Shown here piece after piece: positions 53,227 through 60,364 of a stretch of DNA of 60,364 bases. This DNA is from Bacteroidales bacterium (GTDB lineage Bacteria; Bacteroidota; Bacteroidia; Bacteroidales; JAFGHD01). The translations under genes were made by a program, and so were the position numbers. The notes under the pieces were generated by a model, which had not been told where the DNA came from, did not search any database, and was given only the letters and a program-made list of their open reading frames with translations. Each line of letters starts with the position of its first letter. The first letter of the stretch is position 1. The stretch covers positions 1-60,364 of the forward strand of contig JAFGHD010000087.1 of the NCBI GenBank assembly GCA_016939365.1, given 5' to 3'.

Positions 53227-54567
53227 ATGGATATTATTATTGCAGGTGACGGTGAGGTGGGGTTTTATGTTGCGAAATTGCTCCGCGATGAAAACCACAA
53301 CATCACCATTGTAGACCCACGCGAGGAGTTACTGAAAATGGTGGAATCCCAGACTGATCTGCTCACCATTACGGGAGATTCCACCTCCATATCCGTTCTC
53401 AACCGTGCAAGGGTCAGGAAGGCGGATCTCCTGATTGCAGTATTGCATGAGGAGGAGACCAATTTGCTCACCTGTATTCTAGGAAAAAAGCTCGGGGTCA
53501 GGAGAACCATTGCCCGGATCAACAATACCGAGTATCTGGAGCCTGAAAACAGGGAAATCCTGAAGCAACTCGGGATTGATGAACTGGTTTGTCCGGAACG
53601 GATCGCCGCAGATGAGATCATCGACTTGCTGAAACAGACCGCTGCCACAGAGATTTTCAATTTTTCACAAGGGAGGCTTTCTCTCTTTCTCATCAAACTG
53701 GATGAGCATGCCCTGGTAATCAATAAAACGCTCAACGAAATCGCCAGCGAGTATTCCCATCTTGATTTCAGGGCAGTGGCGGTCCACCGGAACGGGAAGA
53801 CCCTCATCCCGAGGGGAAACGACCGGTTTCTGCTGAATGATCTGGCTTACGTCATTACCAAACCTGACGGAATTGCACAGCTACTTAAGCTGGGAGGTAA
53901 ACAACGTATCGATATCCGGAATATCATGATCGTTGGAGGTGGCAGGATCGGCAGGAAAACCTCCCTCAGGCTTGAGAACAGCATGAGTATCAAGCTGATA
54001 GAGATCAGCAAGGAAAGATGTCAACAGTTGGCAAATTCCCTGGACAACACTCTGGTGATCAATGGCGATGCACGGGATATAGAGCTCCTCAGGGAAGAAG
54101 GCATTGAGAATATCGATGCATTCATTGCAGTGACCGACAACTCCGAAAGCAATATCATTACCTGCCTGCATGCCATGAAACTGGGTGTCAGAAGAACAAT
54201 CGCCCTGGTCGAGAATATCGACTATATTGATATCTCCCAGAATATCGGCATTGATACCATTATCAACAAGAAACTGATCACAGCCAGCCATATCACAAGG
54301 TTCACCATGGATGCCGAAGTTCTGTCCATCAAGTGCCTGAGCGGGATCAATGCAGAGGTTCTTGAGTTTGTGGCCAAGCCGGGATCGGAAGTGACCAGAA
54401 GGCTCATCAGAAGGCTCAGGATGCCTGACGGAGCGATTATCGGTGGCATAGTCCGCGGCAATTCGAGTTTCATCGCCATAGGTGATTTCCAGATTGAAGA
54501 AAACGACCGCGTGGTGGTCTTTTCTCTTCCGGAAGCCGTTCATAAGGTAGATAAACTGTTCAATTGA
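53227..54567 (+). CDS. trkA: Trk potassium uptake regulatory subunit TrkA
   Basis: The 446-residue NAD-binding gate of the Trk potassium channel complex. Two RCK units are seen in tandem, each with TrkA-N and TrkA-C parts. The first nucleotide motif is GDGEVG (7-12) with IVDPREELL; the second is GGGRIG (237-242) with LIEISKERC. Each has a following VNGDARD- or TGDST-like loop (LTITGDSTS, LVINGDARD). It precedes trkH by 9 nt, so channel and gate are made together. The long leader may carry regulation. Confidence 0.96.
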   Translation: MDIIIAGDGEVGFYVAKLLRDENHNITIVDPREELLKMVESQTDLLTITGDSTSISVLNRARVRKADLLIAVLHEEETNLLTCILGKKLGVRRTIARINNTEYLEPENREILKQLGIDELVCPERIAADEIIDLLKQTAATEIFNFSQGRLSLFLIKLDEHALVINKTLNEIASEYSHLDFRAVAVHRNGKTLIPRGNDRFLLNDLAYVITKPDGIAQLLKLGGKQRIDIRNIMIVGGGRIGRKTSLRLENSMSIKLIEISKERCQQLANSLDNTLVINGDARDIELLREEGIENIDAFIAVTDNSESNIITCLHAMKLGVRRTIALVENIDYIDISQNIGIDTIINKKLITASHITRFTMDAEVLSIKCLSGINAEVLEFVAKPGSEVTRRLIRRLRMPDGAIIGGIVRGNSSFIAIGDFQIEENDRVVVFSLPEAVHKVDKLFN

Positions 54568-54576
54568 TATAACCGG

Positions 54577-56037
54577 ATGACCCTCCCGAAGATCAATTTC
54601 CGGATCATCCTTTATATCCTGGGATTCCTGCTGATGCTGGAGGGTATTTTCATGGTCACCGGCATGCCTTTTTCCATTATTTATTGTAAAAGAAGCTGTT
54701 ATGTTCTGCTGATAAGCGGCTGCATCACCTCGGGCTCTGGTTTTCTGGTTTGGTATCTGGCCAGAAAGAACCTGAACAAGCTTATCGGACGCAGGGAAGC
54801 ATATCTCATTGTCACCGGAGCCTGGATTGTCATTTCTCTGTTCGGAGCACTTCCTTACATCATGAGCGGTTCAATCCCGGGCTTCACCGACGCCTTTTTT
54901 GAAACAATATCCGGCTTCACCACAACAGGGGCCTCAATTCTTCAGGATATCGAGATCCTGCCGAAAGGGATCCTGTTCTGGAGGGCAATGACCCACTGGA
55001 TCGGAGGAATGGGAATCATTGTCCTTTCGGTGGCCATCCTGCCCCTTCTGGGTATCGGAGGAATGCAGCTCTTCATCGCCGAAATGCCGGGTATTACACC
55101 CGACAAGCTCCATCCGCGTATCACCCAGACTGCCAAAAGGCTCTGGCTGATCTACGTGATGCTGACTTTGGTACAGACCCTGCTCCTCATGACCGGAGGA
55201 ATGGATCTGTTTGACGCCCTGTGTCATGCCTTTGCCACAATGGCCACCGGAGGATTCTCGACAAAAAATGCCAGCCTCGCTGCCTTTTCTCCGTTCATTC
55301 AATATGTTACCATAGTTTTCATGATTCTTGCGGGTACCAGCTTTACATTGCACTATCTGATGATCCGTGGCAGAATAAGGGAATTGTGGAGGAACGAAGA
55401 GTACAGATACTACCTCTATATCCTCTCCATCTTCACTGTGATCCTCGCCCTCCTTTTACTTCTTAAGGCCGGCACAGGTCTGGAACAATCATTCAGGGAC
55501 GCCTTGTTCCAGGTGGTATCAATCATCACCACAACCGGTTTCATCACATCTGATTATGAGACCTGGCCCGGATACCTCTGGATTTTTATTTTCCTGCTCA
55601 TGTTTGTCGGGGGATGTGCAGGTTCAACAGGAGGCGGCATCAAGGTAGCACGACAGATTTTGCTCTGGAAGAACTCCGGCCTGGAGCTGAAAAGACTGAT
55701 GCATCCCCAGGGGATCATACCGGTAAAGTTCAACGGCAAAGCGGTGCCACAGAATATCCTGCTGCTGGTTATGGCTTTCTTCCTGTTCTATATTTTCACC
55801 TTCGTGATCGGAACATTCATCATGTCCTTACTTGGCCTTGATTTCAGGACTGCCACCGGCTCCACATTGTCAGCTCTCGGTAATATCGGACCGGGATTCG
55901 GGTCGGTAGGGCCGGTGTATAATTATGCCCACCTGCCCTCATTTGGAAAATGGTTTCTTTCCTTTTTGATGCTCCTGGGCCGTTTGGAGTTGTTCACCGT
56001 ACTGATCTTACTGACCCCGGGTTTCTGGAAAAAATGA
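54577..56037 (+). CDS. trkH: Trk potassium channel subunit TrkH
   Basis: The 486-residue membrane subunit that conducts K+. Four pore-like repeats carry selectivity-filter Gly residues, for example ETISGFTTTGAS, HAFATMATGGFST, VSIITTTGFITSDY and STLSALGNIGPGFG. About ten membrane helices are present. The conserved CAGSTGGGIKVAR loop lies near 348-360. Its stop abuts the convergent waaA stop with no spacer. Confidence 0.96.
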   Translation: MTLPKINFRIILYILGFLLMLEGIFMVTGMPFSIIYCKRSCYVLLISGCITSGSGFLVWYLARKNLNKLIGRREAYLIVTGAWIVISLFGALPYIMSGSIPGFTDAFFETISGFTTTGASILQDIEILPKGILFWRAMTHWIGGMGIIVLSVAILPLLGIGGMQLFIAEMPGITPDKLHPRITQTAKRLWLIYVMLTLVQTLLLMTGGMDLFDALCHAFATMATGGFSTKNASLAAFSPFIQYVTIVFMILAGTSFTLHYLMIRGRIRELWRNEEYRYYLYILSIFTVILALLLLLKAGTGLEQSFRDALFQVVSIITTTGFITSDYETWPGYLWIFIFLLMFVGGCAGSTGGGIKVARQILLWKNSGLELKRLMHPQGIIPVKFNGKAVPQNILLLVMAFFLFYIFTFVIGTFIMSLLGLDFRTATGSTLSALGNIGPGFGSVGPVYNYAHLPSFGKWFLSFLMLLGRLELFTVLILLTPGFWKK

Positions 56038-57291
56038 TCACGTCACAGGAAGGATGGTATCCAGGTATTCTATGATCCTGCGTGTAGCTCCGCGTTTCGC
56101 CTGCATATATTTCAGACACACCTTTTCACAACGACAGTACCATTCTTTGTCGGAAAGCAACCTGTCCGATACAGTCGCAATCTCCTGGTGATTCCTGACG
56201 GGAAATGCACCCTGAAGTCTGACCAGGTCGGTTGCCTCCCTGAATTTCATATAGCGGGGGCCGAAAAGGACCGGTTTCCCGAAAGCGGTAGCTTCCAGAA
56301 TGTTATGGATCCCTCTTCCGAATCCTCCTCCGATATAGGCGATCCTGGCATATTGATAAAGCTGCGCCAGTACACCGATCCTGTCGATCAGCAATACATC
56401 CCCTTCAGGCGGTGCCTCTTCATCAAGATCGCTTATGGATATAACCCTGAATGACTTGAAATGCTTCAACAGGCGGATGATCCTGCCCTCATTGACCTCA
56501 TGCGGCGTAATGACCAGTCTGACCTGATCGGTTTTCCCGGCCAGCCATGCCGACAGCAAGGCCTCATCCTCGGGCCATGTGCTGCCTGCCACAATAACCG
56601 GCATCTCTCCGCAAAAGGCTTTTACTCCTGGAAAAGCGGCAGCCGTCGATGCGATCTCCATAACCCGGTCAAATCGGGTATCACCTCCAAGCAAAACCCT
56701 TGAATGGCCGGCCTTTTTCAGAAGACTCCCGGAGTCCTCATCCTGTATAAAAATCATTTTGTAGTATCCGAGCATTTTCCGGAACCAGGTGCCGTACCAT
56801 TTGAAGAAATATTGACCGGGCCTGAACACGGCTGATATGAGGACTGTCGGAACCGCTGTGTGGTGAAGCTCAAGAATGAAATTGAACCAGAATTCATACT
56901 TCACAAAGACCGCCAGGCTGGGTTTGAAGTGGCTGACAAACCACCGTGCGTTCCGGGGAGTATCTATGGGAAGGTATTCGATATAATCGGCATGGGGATA
57001 CTTTTTCCTCACTTCCAGCCCTGAGGGTGAGAAAAAGGTCAAAAGGATGTTCAATGAAGGATATTTCTTCCGGATTTCCTCGATGACCGGTCTCCCTTGC
57101 TCAAATTCCCCGAGTGAAGCTGCATGAAACCAAACCAGCGGTTTGCCTTTATTTTCATTCAACCATGCAGAACACCTTGCTTTCCAGCCCTTTCTTCCCT
57201 TCAGCCAGAGACCGGCCTTTGAATGAAACGGTCCTGCCATCCGGATTACCAGGAGATAAAGGAAAATGGCCAGGTTATACAGGAGTCGCAT
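56038..57291 (-). CDS. waaA: 3-deoxy-D-manno-octulosonic acid transferase
   Basis: Adds Kdo to lipid A in LPS synthesis (WaaA/KdtA, GT30). From ATG 57291 the N terminus has a membrane anchor (LLYNLAIFLYLLVI), then the glycosyltransferase N domain (PLVWFHAASLGEFEQGRPVI). The C half has GGDTRFDRV, VIVAGSTWPEDE, LVITPHEVNEGR and AYIGGGFGRGIHNILE, all characteristic. Its 417 residues are normal for Bacteroidota. An upstream in-frame start at 57462 would run into the neighbouring gene and is rejected. It follows the beta-barrel gene at 57318 by 26 nt. Confidence 0.95.
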   Translation of the reverse strand: MRLLYNLAIFLYLLVIRMAGPFHSKAGLWLKGRKGWKARCSAWLNENKGKPLVWFHAASLGEFEQGRPVIEEIRKKYPSLNILLTFFSPSGLEVRKKYPHADYIEYLPIDTPRNARWFVSHFKPSLAVFVKYEFWFNFILELHHTAVPTVLISAVFRPGQYFFKWYGTWFRKMLGYYKMIFIQDEDSGSLLKKAGHSRVLLGGDTRFDRVMEIASTAAAFPGVKAFCGEMPVIVAGSTWPEDEALLSAWLAGKTDQVRLVITPHEVNEGRIIRLLKHFKSFRVISISDLDEEAPPEGDVLLIDRIGVLAQLYQYARIAYIGGGFGRGIHNILEATAFGKPVLFGPRYMKFREATDLVRLQGAFPVRNHQEIATVSDRLLSDKEWYCRCEKVCLKYMQAKRGATRRIIEYLDTILPVT

Positions 57292-57317
57292 GGAACAGCT
57301 ATTCTCAGGCAAAGGTA

Positions 57318-58091
57318 TTAATGAAAGTAGTATTTTTCGGGCATCCGGGTGTATATGGGAATGATCCAGCCGGCCTTGATACCCCAGAGCAGATCCATTC
57401 GCTTCTGAGGTTGATCCGGTTTCATGGTATCGAAATTTACATCCCGGAGCGGGCGGGTCCATGCCACCACTCCTTCGATCGCTGCAAAAAAATTCACCAG
57501 CCGGCGGGCTCCCAGGTATTTGTAACCGAGCATCTGGCTCAGTGTAAAACCTCCTGTCAGGCGGTCGTATCCCCTTTTGTAATCACCTTGCAGCTGAGGT
57601 ACCGAATTGTTGACCACTTCGATCCGGATCTTGTGCTGAAGATACCCTCCACCGGTTAGCAGGAAGGGTCCGGAATTGGGATTCGGACTCCATATGGGAA
57701 ACAATTTGCCCAGCCGGGCAGTTACATAATAACCCCTTTCAAACAGGTTCACACTGGCGAAATTCCCGGCCTGATCGATGATATTTCCCCCGTCAGTCCT
57801 CAGATTGGCAAGCAGCTCATCCTTTCCCTTTATGTCTTTGCCGAACAGGTAATTGAAATCGGCTCCTGCCATCCAGTGGGCCCGGGTTTTATACAGAAAA
57901 CCGCCGCCGATGTTCGAATTCGGGCCAAAACGGTCACCCATATCCCCTCCGGGTACCTGGAAAGCATATGCAGCATAAAATAAAGGCACACGCATGGCAC
58001 TATCGCTGATGCGTTGCGCCTGCGGCATCAGCGGGATGAACATGAGCAATGCGGATGCCCAAGCCCTGTGAGAGATTCTTTTAACCTGCAC
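57318..58091 (-). CDS. Predicted outer-membrane beta-barrel protein
   Basis: A 257-residue exported protein. The signal peptide (about 1-25, ASALLMFIPLMPQAQ) is followed by alternating aromatic strands such as GGGFLYKTRAHWMAGADFNY, YYVTARLGKLFPIW and GPFLLTGGGYLQHKIRIEV, typical of an outer-membrane barrel. The end (GWIIPIYTRMPEKYYFH) has aromatic residues. It is encoded 26 nt before waaA on the same strand and appears unique to Bacteroidota-type genomes, though I name no family. The GTG start falls 4 nt after a TAnnTTTG element. Confidence 0.8.
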   Translation of the reverse strand: MQVKRISHRAWASALLMFIPLMPQAQRISDSAMRVPLFYAAYAFQVPGGDMGDRFGPNSNIGGGFLYKTRAHWMAGADFNYLFGKDIKGKDELLANLRTDGGNIIDQAGNFASVNLFERGYYVTARLGKLFPIWSPNPNSGPFLLTGGGYLQHKIRIEVVNNSVPQLQGDYKRGYDRLTGGFTLSQMLGYKYLGARRLVNFFAAIEGVVAWTRPLRDVNFDTMKPDQPQKRMDLLWGIKAGWIIPIYTRMPEKYYFH

Positions 58092-58095
58092 GCAG

Positions 58096-58125
58096 CAAAA
58101 TTATGAAAAGGCAATGAAGCCCAAA
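58096..58125 (-). promoter_or_regulatory. Promoter of the beta-barrel gene and waaA
   Basis: On the minus strand TTTG (58125-58122), 18 nt, then TAATTTTG (58103-58096) match both Bacteroidota elements. The GTG start codon (58091-58089) follows the -7 element after only CTGC, so the transcript would be leaderless or nearly so. Confidence 0.5.
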
Positions 58126-58177
58126 TTAATTAACGCGTTTGCTTTAAAAATAGCATATTTGTAAGTATAAAGATGAA

Positions 58178-59134
58178 ATGAAAACCCCAGGATTTCAATG
58201 GATCTTATGCCTGGTGATTACCCACACATGGATGCTCCAGGGGGAGGGAGCCAGGGGGCAGGACGATGACTCGTGGTGGAATAAAGTCCACAACTGGGAT
58301 GGGTATACCCACTGGTCGTCCTATATCATCCCTTCTCCATACTATATGGGACCCAATGCGCTGCCTGTTCCGGAGCATCAGAAGGGCAGGTTTGCCGATC
58401 ATGCTGAACTGGAAGCGGGTGTTGCAGGACATTGGCATCCGGGCGACCGGACATACAACCCCTTTCTCCGTCTGACCGTTCCACTGGCCCGGCAAAGAGT
58501 TGCGCTCTCTCTCGATGGCGTCCCTGTTGAGATCTACCGGATGGATGAGAAGACCGTCATAGAGCGCAGAACGAGAAACCGTTCCGGTAAGGGCACTGCA
58601 TCCGGGGACCTGACCATATCCACACTGATCACCTTGCTGAGGGACAAAGCCCCGGTTGACCTCCTTCTGGGTATCCATCTCAGGACATCCTCCGGGAACC
58701 GGCTTTCGGATGCACGATATACGGATGCTCCCGCCTATTTCTTCGACATCTCTTTTGCAGGCAGACCGGGTCCCCCGGAATCATCACGGCCTGTTTTCAG
58801 ACCTTTCGGTATGCTTGGCTTCTACGTATGGCAGACCGGCCTTGCCGAAAACAGGCAGGATGATGCCTTTTTATTCGGGATCGGAGCGGAAATCTCACAC
58901 CGGGAATGGAACATTTCAGGTTCACTGGATGGGTATGCCGGATATTGGGGTGATGACGCTGTTACGGTTGGCTCAACTGTTCCCGTGCCTTTTCGCGACA
59001 GACCCGTGGTGGCCAGGGTGGAGCTTTCACGTATGGCAGGTCCCTGGAAGTTCCGCGCAGGTTTACAGAAGGGAATCCATGATTTTCAATACCTCTCACT
59101 CAAATGTTCAGCCACTTACCGGTTTTTACCATAG
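58178..59134 (+). CDS. Exported protein, probable outer-membrane barrel
   Basis: A 318-residue protein with a signal peptide (about 1-27, ILCLVITHTWMLQGEGARGQ). The mature start is Trp- and Tyr-rich (DSWWNKVHNWDGYTHWSSYI). The rest has many short aromatic strands (HAELEAGVAGHWHPGDRTY, FGMLGFYVWQ, FRAGLQKGIHDFQYLSL) and ends at ATYRFLP, as in barrel proteins. I recognise no family. It is divergent from the 57318-58091 gene and not obviously coupled to DegT downstream. Confidence 0.75.
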   Translation: MKTPGFQWILCLVITHTWMLQGEGARGQDDDSWWNKVHNWDGYTHWSSYIIPSPYYMGPNALPVPEHQKGRFADHAELEAGVAGHWHPGDRTYNPFLRLTVPLARQRVALSLDGVPVEIYRMDEKTVIERRTRNRSGKGTASGDLTISTLITLLRDKAPVDLLLGIHLRTSSGNRLSDARYTDAPAYFFDISFAGRPGPPESSRPVFRPFGMLGFYVWQTGLAENRQDDAFLFGIGAEISHREWNISGSLDGYAGYWGDDAVTVGSTVPVPFRDRPVVARVELSRMAGPWKFRAGLQKGIHDFQYLSLKCSATYRFLP

Positions 59135-59160
59135 CCTGAAGCACCTTACCTCCTTCACGA

Positions 59161-59193
59161 TTTGGTGTTGGCTTGAAAATATCTCTAACTTTG
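59161..59193 (+). promoter_or_regulatory. Promoter of the DegT-type aminotransferase gene
   Basis: TTTG (59161-59164), 21 nt, then TAACTTTG (59186-59193, TAnnTTTG). The leader would be about 15-20 nt before the ATG at 59215. Confidence 0.55.
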
Positions 59194-59214
59194 CAGCCCT
59201 AATAAAAAAATGAG

Positions 59215-60348
59215 ATGAAACCCATCCGGATGGTCGACCTGAAATCGCAGTATGATAAAATCAATGCACAAATTGATGAAGAAATCAGGAAGGTGATGGA
59301 AGGGACAGCCTTTATCAATGGACCTGCAGTAAGTCAGTTTCAGGATTCACTTGAGAAATATCTGGGTATCAGGCATGTCATCCCTTGTGCCAATGGAACG
59401 GATGCCCTGCAGATTGCCATGATGGCACTGGGGCTGAAGCCTGGAGATGAGGTGATCACAGCCTCATTTACCTTTATTGCAACGGCTGAGGTGATCGCCC
59501 TGCTGAGGCTGAAACCGGTACTGGTTGAAGTGGACCCCGACACCTTCACCATTGATCCCGTTGCTGTTGAACGGGCCATCACCCCCCGGACCCGTGCCAT
59601 CGTTCCCGTTCACCTCTTCGGTCAGTGCGCGGATATGGCACCGATCATCGATATTGCACAAAAACACAATCTTTTTGTTATCGAGGACAATGCGCAGGCA
59701 ATAGGTGCAGATTATCGGTTTCCTGACGGTAATGTGAAAAAGGCAGGGACCATAGGTGATATCGGTTGTACATCCTTTTTCCCTTCAAAGAACCTGGGTT
59801 GTTATGGCGATGGAGGCGCTGTTTTTACCGATCATGACGAATATGCCCGGATGATCCGTGCCATTACCAATCATGGAAGTACGGTCAGATACTATCATGA
59901 TTATATCGGGGTGAATTCGAGGCTTGACAGCATACAGGCGGCCATACTCAATGTAAAGCTCAGGCATCTGGACGAATATGCGGAAGCCAGGAGAAAGGCT
60001 GCCGGCTTTTATGACAAGGCCTTTTCTGGCCACCCCGGATTGAAGACTCCTTTCCGGGCACCCTATTCCAACCATGTGTTCCATCAATACACACTTGTCA
60101 CAAGAGGTATCGACCGTGACGGGCTGAGAACCTACCTGGAGTCGAAGGGTATTCCGGCAATGGTGTATTACCCCGTTCCGCTCCATTTGCAGAAAGCCTA
60201 TATTGATCCCCGTTATGGCGAAGGCGACCTTCCGGTCACGGAGTCCCTTGCCAGACAGGTGATCTCACTCCCCATGCATACCGAACTCGAAGATGATCAG
60301 ATGAAATACATCACTGACCATGTATTGCGTTATTTTGATCACCAATGA
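59215..60348 (+). CDS. DegT/DnrJ/EryC1/StrS aminotransferase
   Basis: A 377-residue PLP-dependent sugar aminotransferase that adds an amino group to a keto-sugar nucleotide for surface polysaccharides. The PLP Lys is Lys-192 in SFFPSKNLGCYGDGGAV. Other family motifs are PCANGTDALQIAMMALGLKP, EDNAQAIGADY and HVFHQYTLV. The gene is complete. The next gene begins at its stop (ATGA overlap), so it heads a glycan operon that continues beyond the window. The exact sugar cannot be told. Confidence 0.94.
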   Translation: MKPIRMVDLKSQYDKINAQIDEEIRKVMEGTAFINGPAVSQFQDSLEKYLGIRHVIPCANGTDALQIAMMALGLKPGDEVITASFTFIATAEVIALLRLKPVLVEVDPDTFTIDPVAVERAITPRTRAIVPVHLFGQCADMAPIIDIAQKHNLFVIEDNAQAIGADYRFPDGNVKKAGTIGDIGCTSFFPSKNLGCYGDGGAVFTDHDEYARMIRAITNHGSTVRYYHDYIGVNSRLDSIQAAILNVKLRHLDEYAEARRKAAGFYDKAFSGHPGLKTPFRAPYSNHVFHQYTLVTRGIDRDGLRTYLESKGIPAMVYYPVPLHLQKAYIDPRYGEGDLPVTESLARQVISLPMHTELEDDQMKYITDHVLRYFDHQ

Positions 60349-60364
60349 TTATGGGAAAGGACTA
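60345..60364 (+). CDS. Start of a further gene, cut by the window end
   Basis: An ATG at 60345 overlaps the DegT stop, and another in-frame ATG lies at 60351. Only about six codons are visible (MIMGKD), too few to identify the product. The overlap suggests cotranscription with the aminotransferase. Confidence 0.4.

Noticed and set aside
1-60364. tRNA genes, CRISPR arrays, IS elements
   Set aside because: Intergenic gaps were read on both strands; no tRNA T-loop context, no regularly spaced repeats and no transposase motifs were seen.

Overview
The window is a gene-dense chromosomal stretch (by eye near 50% G+C) of a member of the Bacteroidota, most likely a Bacteroidales-type organism. Three things support this: a complete type IX secretion core cluster (PorP/SprF-like, GldK, GldL, GldM, GldN); the block sigma-54 activator - lptE - TPR protein - secG - groES - groEL; and many -7 elements of the Bacteroidota form TAnnTTTG. 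Lipopolysaccharide genes (waaA, lptE) and many exported or outer-membrane proteins show a diderm. I cannot name a genus from the sequence. No tRNA, rRNA, CRISPR array, insertion sequence or phage gene was recognised.

Layout. 1-2.1 kb: a window-edge inverted repeat, a doubtful ORF, a methyltransferase and a convergent Elp3-like radical SAM protein. 2.2-6.9 kb: a tightly coupled set of four exported proteins of unknown role, ending in a three-module leucine-rich-repeat protein. 7-9.4 kb: a TPR sensor histidine kinase and its NarL-type response regulator. 9.5-16.5 kb (minus): a 2037-residue alpha-2-macroglobulin-like protein without the thioester motif, and a DUF3108 protein. 16.5-23.2 kb (minus): leuS, a GDSL-esterase remnant, glyS, an M48 lipoprotein protease and a YitT membrane protein. 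23.7-29.9 kb: the type IX secretion cluster, closed by a strong terminator. 30-37 kb: recG, pheT, a DUF218 protein and a nucleotide-sugar dehydrogenase. 37.3-42.6 kb: sigma-54 activator, lptE, TPR protein, secG, terminator, then groES-groEL behind a near-consensus sigma-54 promoter. 42.6-49.3 kb: a DUF4468 protein, a Na/Pi transporter, an S46 dipeptidyl peptidase of the DPP7 type, manC, a SprT-like protein and a small lipoprotein. 49.4-52.7 kb: mlaE-mlaF-cvpA and a convergent pgk. 53.2-56 kb: trkA-trkH behind a long non-coding leader. 56-60.3 kb: waaA, two beta-barrel-like proteins and a DegT-type aminotransferase. The last few bases are the start of another gene.

How it fits together. Most of the window serves the cell envelope: protein export (SecG, type IX machinery), LPS building and transport (WaaA, LptE), lipid transport (MlaEF), activated sugars (ManC, nucleotide-sugar dehydrogenase, DegT) and periplasmic or surface proteins (A2M-like, LRR, S46, M48). 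Housekeeping genes (three tRNA synthetase genes, recG, pgk, groESL, trkAH) are interleaved. The least explained parts are the exported LRR cluster at 2.2-6.9 kb, the apparent sigma-54 control of groESL, the long structured leader of trkA, and promoters placed so close to start codons that some messages look leaderless.
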